Source of the DNA: Betaproteobacteria bacterium
GTDB taxonomy: Bacteria > Pseudomonadota > Gammaproteobacteria > Burkholderiales > Burkholderiaceae_C
Assembly: GCA_009923895.1 (NCBI GenBank)
Contig: RFSP01000125.1
Location: 1 to 5,889 of the forward strand
Length of the DNA stretch: 5,889 bases
Reading direction: 5' to 3'
The notes below the pieces were generated by a model. That model was not told the DNA's origin. It was given only the letters and a program-made list of their open reading frames with translations, and searched no databases. Shown here piece after piece: positions 1-5,398 of the stretch. A program made the position numbers and the translations under genes. The stretch's first letter is position 1. Each line of letters starts with the position of its first letter.

Positions 1-44
1 CGCAATGACGTCATTGCGAGGAAGCCGCAGGCTGACGTGGCAAT
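1..44. repeat. Interspersed palindromic repeat (REP-like) at the left edge
   Basis: Bases 1-18 (CGCAATGACGTCATTGCG) form a perfect 18-base palindrome. The right half continues into a second hairpin-forming unit: ATTGC at 13-17 pairs with GCAAT at 40-44, and inside it AGCC at 23-26 pairs with GGCT at 30-33 around a GCA loop. The core 'GTCATTGCGAGGAAGC...GTGGCAATC' resembles a short interspersed repeat that I recall from many proteobacterial intergenic regions. The edge palindrome is what two such units meeting head to head would produce, so a mirror copy may lie just outside the window. It sits in the only non-coding stretch after glycerol kinase. The family assignment is from memory; the symmetry is seen directly. 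Confidence 0.6.
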
Positions 45-54
45 CTTTTGCGCC

Positions 55-68
55 GCGCCTTAAGGCGC
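55..68. repeat. 14-base palindrome spanning the glycerol kinase stop codon
   Basis: GCGCCTTAAGGCGC is a perfect palindrome whose central TTAA contains the TAA stop of glycerol kinase (bases 60-62). In the minus-strand transcript it could fold into a five-pair GC stem with a four-base loop. No T-run follows it on the minus strand (the next bases read GGCGCAAAAG), so it is not a classical intrinsic terminator. It might add 3'-end stability together with the adjacent repeat, but that is speculation. Confidence 0.4.
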
Positions 69-1556
69 CACCACCTGCCGTACTGCGTGGTCCCATTGCG
101 CCATCAACTCACCGGCGCGGTCTCGCGACAGGGTGGGCACAAAGGTGCGCTCCACCGCCCAGTGCGAGGCCAGCTCTTCGGGGTTGCTGTACACGCCGCA
201 AGACAAGCCCGCCAAGTAGGCGGCTCCCAATGCGGTGGTCTCCACCACTTGCGGCCTCACCACCGGAATACCCAGCAAGTCGGCCTGAAACTGCATGAGC
301 AGGTCGTTGACGCAGGCCCCGCCGTCCACGCGCAGTTCACTCACCGGCTGGCCTCCAGCCGCTTGCACGTCACGGTTCATGGCTTGCAGCAAGGCGGTGC
401 TCTGGAAAGCAATGCTTTCCAAGGCTGCTCGTGCGATGTGGGCGATGGAGGTGCCTCGCGTCAGGCCCACGATGGCACCGCGGGCATTGGCGTTCCAGTA
501 AGGGGCCCCCAGGCCCGTGAAGGCCGGCACAAACACCACACCACCGGCGTCGGGCACGCTTTGCGCCAAACCCTGCACCTCGCTGCTGGACTGAATGGCA
601 TGCAAGCCATCTCGCAGCCATTGCACCACAGCGCCGCCGATGAAGACGCTGCCTTCCAAGGCATATTGCGCCTCAAGCCCCCGCTGGGCCGCACGTGTGG
701 TCAACAAACCGTTGGCACTGGCCTGGGCTTGCGCGCCGGTGTGCATGAGCATGAAGCACCCGGTGCCATAGGTGTTTTTGGCCAAGCCCGACTTGAAGCA
801 CGCCTGTCCAAACAACGCACTTTGCTGGTCACCCGCGACGCCACCAATGGGGATCTCATCGCCCAGCCACTCAGCCTGGGCGCGTCCGTAATCGGCGCTG
901 GAGGGCAACACTTGGGGCAGCACCTGGGACGGCACTTTCAAGGCCTGCAACAAGGTCTCGTCCCACTGGCCTGTTTGGATGTTGAAGAGCAAGGTGCGCG
1001 AGGCGTTGCTGACGTCGGTGGCGTGGACAGCACCGCCCGTGAGCTTCCAAATGAGCCAGCTGTCCACGGTGCCAAAAGCCAGCTCCCCCGCCTCGGCGGC
1101 GGCGCGTGCACCTGGCACATGGTCCAGGATCCAAGACACTTTGGTGCCAGAAAAGTACGGGTCCAGGACGAGCCCGGTTCGCTGCTTGAAAAGGGCTTCC
1201 AGACCCTGGGCCCGCAACGCCGCGCAGGTGGGCTCGGTGCGCCGGTCTTGCCACACGATGGCATGGTGCAAAGGCTGGCCTGTGCGGCGGTTCCACACCA
1301 CCGTGGTCTCGCGCTGATTGGTGATGCCTATGCTGGCGATGTCGCAGGCCTTCAGTCCGGCGTCCTTCAATGCCTGACGGGCCGTGGCCAGCTGGGTCTG
1401 CCAGATTTCCGATGCGTCATGTTCCACCCAGCCCGGTTGCGGGTAAATCTGACGGAATTCGCGCTGCGCCATGGACACGATGCGGCCCTGGCGATCAAAG
1501 ACGATGCTGCGTGAGCTGGACGTGCCCTGGTCCAAGGCAAGGAGATGGGTCTTCAT
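60..1556 (-). CDS. glpK: Glycerol kinase (FGGY family)
   Basis: Predicted cytoplasmic enzyme that phosphorylates glycerol with ATP to sn-glycerol 3-phosphate, the entry step for glycerol use and a precursor for lipids. The 498-residue protein is full length for the family. The N-terminal phosphate-binding motif DQGTSSSR is at residues 9-16. Glycerol-contacting positions known from E. coli GlpK are present: R82-E83 in NQRET, Y134 and D243 in AGDQQ. The YGTGCFML motif starts at 263, the GLGAPYWNANARG signature at 348-360, and DGGA at 411-414. The ATG start overlaps the arginase stop as ATGA and has no Shine-Dalgarno, suggesting coupled translation. At the position of the E. coli fructose-1,6-bisphosphate-binding Arg (GTRIPI) this protein has Glu (GDEIPI). 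The His phosphorylated by HPr in Gram-positive enzymes is also not conserved, and the E. coli IIA-Glc-contact segment (PGIETTERNY) does not match. No glpF, glpD or glpR lies nearby. Confidence 0.96.
   Translation of the reverse strand: MKTHLLALDQGTSSSRSIVFDRQGRIVSMAQREFRQIYPQPGWVEHDASEIWQTQLATARQALKDAGLKACDIASIGITNQRETTVVWNRRTGQPLHHAIVWQDRRTEPTCAALRAQGLEALFKQRTGLVLDPYFSGTKVSWILDHVPGARAAAEAGELAFGTVDSWLIWKLTGGAVHATDVSNASRTLLFNIQTGQWDETLLQALKVPSQVLPQVLPSSADYGRAQAEWLGDEIPIGGVAGDQQSALFGQACFKSGLAKNTYGTGCFMLMHTGAQAQASANGLLTTRAAQRGLEAQYALEGSVFIGGAVVQWLRDGLHAIQSSSEVQGLAQSVPDAGGVVFVPAFTGLGAPYWNANARGAIVGLTRGTSIAHIARAALESIAFQSTALLQAMNRDVQAAGGQPVSELRVDGGACVNDLLMQFQADLLGIPVVRPQVVETTALGAAYLAGLSCGVYSNPEELASHWAVERTFVPTLSRDRAGELMAQWDHAVRQVVAP
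1553..1556 (-). promoter_or_regulatory. ATGA stop/start overlap coupling arginase to glycerol kinase
   Basis: The arginase TGA (1555-1553) and the glycerol kinase ATG (1556-1554) share bases in the four-base sequence ATGA. The 16 bases upstream of the ATG read CGCGCGACACCACACC, with no purine-rich Shine-Dalgarno. Overlaps of this kind usually work by termination-reinitiation, so glycerol kinase output would depend on arginase translation. The overlap is seen directly; the coupling is inferred. Confidence 0.65.
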
Positions 1557-2500
1557 GGTGTGGTGTCGCGCGGTCGCATGAGGGTGCTTTTGCCAAAAAG
1601 GCTTTCAATCAAGTCCACCGCCAACGCAGCAGTGCGGTTGCGCACGTCGAGCGCCGGGTTGAGTTCCATCACGTCCAGGCTGCCCAAGCGGCCGCTGTCG
1701 GCCATCATCTCCATGCACAGCTGGGCTTCGCGGTAGGTGGGGCCGCCGGGCACGGTGGTGCCCACGCCGGGAGCGATGTCCGGGTCCAAGAAGTCCACAT
1801 CAAAGCTCACGTGCAAGTGGGTGTGGGCGTCCATGGTGGCCAGGGCCAGTTCCATGGTGTGGCGCATGCCCATTTCGTCGATGTAGCGCATGTCAAACAC
1901 TTCCAGGCCTTGCTCATGCACAAAGCGCTTTTCTCCGGGGTCCACACTGCGGATGCCGATTTGACGAAAGACTTTGGCAGGCAGTGCAGGCTCGCCCAGC
2001 AGACTGCGCAACACCTCCGGACCATGACCCGTCAACACGGCCACGGGCATGCCGTGCAAATTGCCGCTGGGGGTGAGTGTGTGGGTGTTGAAATCGGCAT
2101 GGGCATCCAACCACAACACGCGCAGCTTTTTGCCGGCCTGGCGGCAATGCCGAGCCACGGCGCTGATGGAGCCGATGGCCAGGCAATGGTCTCCGCCCAA
2201 CAAAATGGGCAGGTGGCCACTTTGCAACTCTTGCCAGACCGCGTCGTGCACGGCTCGATTCCAAGCCGTCACTTCCTCCAGATGCCGGTACCCATTGACG
2301 GGAGGGGCCCATGGGTTGGCAGGCCCCACCAAGTTGCCGCGGTCTTCCACTTGCAGGCCCCGCGCTTGCAGGGCGGCCTGCAGGCCAGCCACGCGCAGGG
2401 CTTCGGGGCCCATGCTGGCGCCTCGGGTGCCAGCGCCCACGTCGGTGGGCGCACCAATGAGGGCCACCGTGCGTGGAGCCAACGGGGTGGAAGCCATCAT
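1553..2500 (-). CDS. rocF: Arginase (ureohydrolase family)
   Basis: Predicted Mn-dependent hydrolase converting L-arginine to L-ornithine and urea. I chose the ATG at 2500, giving 315 residues. The frame is open back to a TTG at 2524, but the ATG at 2500 forms an ATGA overlap with the upstream gene's stop and places the family N-terminus (VALIGAPTDVGAG at 12-24) normally. A second ATG follows at once, so 314 residues is also possible. Metal-ligand motifs are complete: GGDH at 102-105, DAHAD at 132-136 and SFDVD at 232-236, plus ELNP at 279-282. N138 and the SGNLHG motif at 145-150 match arginase positions that recognise the arginine alpha-amino acid end, which favours arginase over agmatinase or formiminoglutamase. 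The usual Ser after GGDH is Cys106. No ornithine aminotransferase, urease or arginine transporter gene is in view, so the route for its products is unknown. The gene symbol is by family; specificity is inferred from motifs. Confidence 0.9.
   Translation of the reverse strand: MMASTPLAPRTVALIGAPTDVGAGTRGASMGPEALRVAGLQAALQARGLQVEDRGNLVGPANPWAPPVNGYRHLEEVTAWNRAVHDAVWQELQSGHLPILLGGDHCLAIGSISAVARHCRQAGKKLRVLWLDAHADFNTHTLTPSGNLHGMPVAVLTGHGPEVLRSLLGEPALPAKVFRQIGIRSVDPGEKRFVHEQGLEVFDMRYIDEMGMRHTMELALATMDAHTHLHVSFDVDFLDPDIAPGVGTTVPGGPTYREAQLCMEMMADSGRLGSLDVMELNPALDVRNRTAALAVDLIESLFGKSTLMRPRDTTP
2495..2500 (-). promoter_or_regulatory. ATGATG start region overlapping the MoeB-like stop
   Basis: On the minus strand this reads ATGATG. 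The first ATG (2500-2498) overlaps the TGA of the MoeB-like gene (2499-2497), and the second follows in frame. The upstream bases CTCACAGAACCTCGTC contain no clear Shine-Dalgarno. Two tandem starts on a stop codon fit reinitiation by ribosomes finishing the upstream gene. This arrangement decides the arginase start over the upstream TTG at 2524. Confidence 0.65.
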
Positions 2501-3258
2501 GACGAGGTTCTGTGAGGGCCACAAACGGGGCAGGTGTCAGAGCGCTGCATTCGCACCTCGCTCCATTCCATGCGGCGCGCATCGAGCATTTGCAAGCGCC
2601 CGGCCAAAGACGTGCCGCTGCCGGCCATGAGCTTGAGCGCCTCTGCGGCTTGCATGCTGCCAATGATTCCTACCAAGGGCGCAAACACGCCCAGGGTGGC
2701 GCAGCGCTCTTCTTGCACTGCGGCGTCTGGCGGAAAAACACAGGCATAGCAAGGTGCTTGAGGCTGGCGCGCATCAAAGACGGACACCTGCGCATCCCAC
2801 CGCAAGGCCGCTCCCGACACCAAGGGTTTGCCATGCCGCACACAGGCAGCGTTGACAGCGTGGCGCGTGAGGAAGTTGTCGCTGCAATCCAGCACGATCG
2901 TGGCCGATGGCACCCATTGCGCCAACAACGCTTCATCGGCCCGTTGCGCAATGGCGTTCACCTGCACTTCAGGGTTCAGAAGGGCCATGCGATGTTTGGC
3001 CGATTCGGCTTTGGAGGTGCCCAGGCGATCCATCCCATGCACCACCTGGCGTTGCAGATTGGTCAAGTCCACGGCGTCGGGGTCCATGACCGTGATGCGC
3101 CCCACACCGGCACTGGCCAGATACAGCAACACGGGAGAGCCCAGCCCTCCGGCCCCCACCACCAAGGCGTGGCTTTGGGTGATGCGCTCCTGGCCGTCAA
3201 CGCCCAGGTCTTCGAGCAGGATATGACGCGAGTAGCGAAGCAGCTGCTCGTCGTTCAC
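2497..3258 (-). CDS. moeB: MoeB/ThiF/HesA-family E1-like adenylyltransferase
   Basis: Predicted cytoplasmic ATP-dependent enzyme that adenylates the C-terminal Gly-Gly of a small sulfur-carrier protein such as MoaD or ThiS, for molybdopterin or thiamine synthesis. The 253 residues match the length of bacterial MoeB, without the rhodanese domain found in longer relatives. Visible features are RYSRHILLEDLG at 8-19, nucleotide-binding GAGGLG at 35-40, D59 with NLQRQ at 67-71, K83, and DCSDN at 124-128. The Zn-binding pairs are CYAC (C170, C173) and CPVC (C243, C246), and C186 lies in the region of the E1-type cysteine. The start is GTG, preceded only by a weak GAGA; it is supported because the family N-terminal motif begins a few residues later and no later Met fits. 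It lies 9 bases after the S41 protease and overlaps the arginase start. MoeB, ThiF and HesA cannot be told apart without knowing the partner, and no moaD, moaE, moeA, thiS or thiG is in view. Confidence 0.9.
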   Translation of the reverse strand: MNDEQLLRYSRHILLEDLGVDGQERITQSHALVVGAGGLGSPVLLYLASAGVGRITVMDPDAVDLTNLQRQVVHGMDRLGTSKAESAKHRMALLNPEVQVNAIAQRADEALLAQWVPSATIVLDCSDNFLTRHAVNAACVRHGKPLVSGAALRWDAQVSVFDARQPQAPCYACVFPPDAAVQEERCATLGVFAPLVGIIGSMQAAEALKLMAGSGTSLAGRLQMLDARRMEWSEVRMQRSDTCPVCGPHRTSS

Positions 3259-3267
3259 TTGCCGATC

Positions 3268-4695
3268 TCAGGGCTTGGTGGCCTCGGCCTTGCGCTCGGT
3301 GGCCGTTTTGCTCACGATCACCGGCTTGCCGCGCAACTGGTTCAAAGCCTGTTGCAGAGGAAAGTCCTCGGCGCTGCCAAATTCGGGCAGGGGCTTGAGG
3401 TCTTTGGCTTTGGCCAATTGCTCTTCGACCTTTTTGCGCTCCTCAGCCCGGGCCTTCTCGCGCTCTTGAATGGTTTTCTCGTCTGACCCGCTCAAGTGCT
3501 TCTCGAGGTCGGCCTCACGCATGCGCAGGGCGGCAAACACATTGCCCTCAGCGGTTTCGTCCAGCCACACATCGGGCACGATGCCTTTAGCCTGGATGGA
3601 GCGGCCGCTGGGCGTGTAGTAGCGCGCTGTGGTGATCTTGATGGCCGTCTCCGAGGAGAGCTGCCTCACGGTTTGGACCGATCCCTTGCCAAAGGTCTGA
3701 GAACCCATGACCGTGGCACGTTTGTGATCTTGCAGCGCGCCGGCCACAATTTCACTGGCCGATGCCGAGCCTTCGTTGACCAGCACCACCAAAGGCACGG
3801 TCTTCAAGGCGGCTGGGAGCTTCTTGAGTGGGTCGTTGCCGCGACGGGCGTAATCTTGCGCGGTGGCCTTGAACAGGGCCTTGGAATCGGGCAACTGGCC
3901 GTTGGTGGACACCACGGTCACGTCAGGCGGCAAGAACGCGGCACTGATGGCCACTGCGCCGTCCAACAGTCCACCGGGGTCGTTGCGCAAGTCGAGCACC
4001 AAGCCCTTGAGCTGGGGCTCGGCCTTGTAGATCTCCTCGAGCTTTCGGGCAAAGTCTTCGACGGTTCGGTCTTGGAACTGGCTCACCCGCAGCCAGGCAT
4101 AGCCCGGCTCCACCACCTTGGCGCGCACGCTTTGCACGCGAATTTCTTCGCGCACGATGGGCACCGGGAAGGTGCGGTTTTCGCTCTTACGGAAAATCTG
4201 CAGCGTGACTTTGGTGTTGGGCTCACCGCGCATGCGCTTGACGGCTTGATCGATGCTCAAGCCCCTGACGGCGGTGTCGTCAATGCGGGTGATGAGGTCG
4301 CCCGCCCTCAAACCGGCCCGAAACGCCGGCGAGCCCTCAATGGGGGACACCACCTTGACCAGGCCATCTTCCATGCCGATTTCAATGCCCACACCCACAA
4401 AACGGCCGCTGGTGCCTTCGCGGAATTCTTTGAAACTCTTCTTGTCAAAGTACTGCGAGTGGGGGTCCAACCCGGCCACCATGCCGCCAATGGCGTCAGA
4501 GATGAGCTTTTTCTCATCCACGGCCTCGACGTAGTCGCTTTTGACAATGCCAAACACAGCGGCCAACTGCTGCAGCTCTTCAAGCGGCAAGGGGGCCAGC
4601 GAGCGCTGAGCCACCGCCTGCACCTGCATGGTGGTGAGCGCACCCGCCACCGCCCCCAGGGCGACGAAACCCGCAATTTTCAGTTTGGCACCCAT
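3268..4695 (-). CDS. ctpA: Carboxyl-terminal processing protease, S41 family (CtpA type)
   Basis: Predicted exported serine protease that trims or degrades envelope proteins from the C-terminus. I chose the ATG at 4695 (475 residues): a GGAGGG lies upstream and the protein then opens with a short basic start and a hydrophobic stretch (about 7-22) ending at AVA (27-29), fitting a signal peptide or anchor. The frame is open for 33 more codons upstream, but these look non-native. A PDZ domain spans about 95-170 (GVGIEIG, SPAFRAGLRAGD). The peptidase core has LDLRNDPGG at 234-242 and GSASASE at 309-315. Catalytic Ser312, Lys337 (TFGKGSVQ) and Gln341 keep the spacing of the CtpB Ser-Lys-Gln triad, and Asp323 matches the spacing of the E. 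coli Prc Ser/Asp/Lys set. A charged coiled-coil-like segment (about 391-432) and a Lys-rich tail follow. It begins a four-gene minus-strand cluster. Its substrate and any lipoprotein adaptor are not visible here. Confidence 0.95.
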   Translation of the reverse strand: MGAKLKIAGFVALGAVAGALTTMQVQAVAQRSLAPLPLEELQQLAAVFGIVKSDYVEAVDEKKLISDAIGGMVAGLDPHSQYFDKKSFKEFREGTSGRFVGVGIEIGMEDGLVKVVSPIEGSPAFRAGLRAGDLITRIDDTAVRGLSIDQAVKRMRGEPNTKVTLQIFRKSENRTFPVPIVREEIRVQSVRAKVVEPGYAWLRVSQFQDRTVEDFARKLEEIYKAEPQLKGLVLDLRNDPGGLLDGAVAISAAFLPPDVTVVSTNGQLPDSKALFKATAQDYARRGNDPLKKLPAALKTVPLVVLVNEGSASASEIVAGALQDHKRATVMGSQTFGKGSVQTVRQLSSETAIKITTARYYTPSGRSIQAKGIVPDVWLDETAEGNVFAALRMREADLEKHLSGSDEKTIQEREKARAEERKKVEEQLAKAKDLKPLPEFGSAEDFPLQQALNQLRGKPVIVSKTATERKAEATKP

Positions 4696-4706
4696 GTGAC
4701 GCTCAA

Positions 4707-4712
4707 CCCTCC
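4707..4712 (-). promoter_or_regulatory. Shine-Dalgarno of the S41 protease
   Basis: On the minus strand this reads GGAGGG, 11 bases before the ATG at 4695. It is the clearest ribosome binding site in the window and decides the protease start over the upstream in-frame codon at 4794. Confidence 0.65.
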
Positions 4713-4740
4713 GTGGCAGCCTGGCAAACCCGACCTCAGA

Positions 4741-4746
4741 AGTATA
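4741..4746 (-). promoter_or_regulatory. Possible -10 box of the protease operon
   Basis: On the minus strand this reads TATACT, one mismatch from TATAAT, inside a short AT-rich stretch in an otherwise GC-rich gap. It would give a leader of roughly 40 bases before the protease ATG. The sequence 16-18 bases further upstream (around TCCAAG) is a poor -35 match, so either the promoter needs an activator or this is chance. Its place in the only gap larger than 60 bases supports a new transcription unit here. Confidence 0.35.
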
Positions 4747-4806
4747 AGACCCGGGCCGTGGCGCTTGGAGTCGCTGACCACGGAAAAGTTGCAAGGCGTT
4801 GCCGAT

Positions 4807-5394
4807 TCAAAAGCTTTGAACCGGTTCCCCCAGGTTGTGCATGAGCCGGTTGGCCCACCCGAAGATGGCGGTGGCGTGCAGCAAATCGATGATGTCTTCG
4901 TCGCTCATGCCCAGGGCCTGCAAGGGGGCCATGTCGTCGGGACCCAGGGTGTGGGGCCTTAGCGTCACGGCTTGTGCAAACCGGGCGATGGCGCGCTCGC
5001 GCTCGGTGCTGCCTGCGCGGCTCGGATCGGTGAACACCTGCTCCACCGTGTCTGTGCGCTTGGCCAGCTGGGCATAGCGTTGGGCATGGACCGAGGTGCA
5101 ATACACGCAGCCGTTGGTCACGGACACCACCATGGCCCCGAGTTCACGCTCCGCCCGGGGCAGGCCGCCTTGGGCATACATGATGGCGTTGTAGGCGGTG
5201 GAGCGGTGCTGCAGCATGCGGGGCTGGTGCACCAAGGTGAGGTAATAGTCGGACGTGCGGGCTTGGGGGTGGCTTTCGTCCAGCACGGCCAGTTGTTGGG
5301 CCGTGGCCTGGTCCATTCGCACGGGTTGCAGCCACGAACGCCATTGCAGCGTCTCGTTGGTGAAGCCGTTGATTCGTATGGGGATGGCGGTCAT
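4807..5394 (-). CDS. AhpD-like peroxidase-related protein (Avi_7169-type)
   Basis: Predicted cytoplasmic member of the AhpD / carboxymuconolactone decarboxylase superfamily, probably a thiol-based peroxidase or redox protein. I chose the ATG at 5394 (195 residues), because the frame further upstream encodes an Arg/Pro/Trp-rich stretch that overlaps the previous gene. The redox motif is complete: E84, C96, C99 and H103 in the spacing Glu-x11-Cys-x2-Cys-x3-His known from mycobacterial AhpD, where it acts as disulfide centre and proton relay. The RSTAYNAIMYA segment at 64-74 and the C-terminal GWANRLMHNLG at 179-189 are typical of peroxidase-related CMD proteins. It starts 4 bases after the CMD-domain gene, matching my recollection that Avi_7170- and Avi_7169-type genes occur as a pair. 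The physiological substrate is unknown, and no dedicated AhpC or reductant gene is in view. Confidence 0.85.
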   Translation of the reverse strand: MTAIPIRINGFTNETLQWRSWLQPVRMDQATAQQLAVLDESHPQARTSDYYLTLVHQPRMLQHRSTAYNAIMYAQGGLPRAERELGAMVVSVTNGCVYCTSVHAQRYAQLAKRTDTVEQVFTDPSRAGSTERERAIARFAQAVTLRPHTLGPDDMAPLQALGMSDEDIIDLLHATAIFGWANRLMHNLGEPVQSF

Positions 5395-5398
5395 GGTG

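Noticed and set aside
55..68. Stop-codon palindrome considered as an intrinsic terminator of glycerol kinase
   Set aside because: The stem is only five pairs and is followed on the minus strand by GGCGCAAAAG, not a T-run.
48..1514. Long plus-strand open frame (488 codons) opposite glycerol kinase
   Set aside because: It is fully antisense to a gene with complete family motifs, and its translation is rich in His, Gln, Gly and Arg with no recognisable domain. Long antisense frames are expected in GC-rich coding DNA.
2375..2386. Perfect palindrome GGCCTGCAGGCC inside arginase
   Set aside because: It encodes part of a Gln/Ala/Leu-rich helix with repeated CTGCAG-like codons; at 12 bases in GC-rich coding DNA it needs no special explanation.
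1370..2515. Plus-strand open frame (381 codons) opposite arginase
   Set aside because: Low-information, His/Gln/Gly/Ala-rich translation with no motif; it is the shadow of a convincing arginase.
2512..3486. Plus-strand open frame (324 codons) opposite the MoeB-like gene and the protease end
   Set aside because: It spans the junction of two well-supported minus-strand genes and shows no domain.
4696..4794. 33-codon N-terminal extension of the S41 protease
   Set aside because: The extension is Arg/Pro-rich, would bury the signal sequence, and covers the GGAGGG and -10 candidate; the ATG at 4695 is preferred.
4806..4820. Inverted repeat TTCAAA-AGC-TTTGAA over the AhpD-like stop codon, considered as a terminator
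   Set aside because: The stem is AT-rich and only six pairs long, with no T-run after it on the minus strand; it overlaps coding sequence and is probably chance.
3496..4962. Plus-strand open frame (488 codons) opposite the S41 protease
   Set aside because: Antisense to a protease with all catalytic residues in correct spacing; the translation is compositionally biased.
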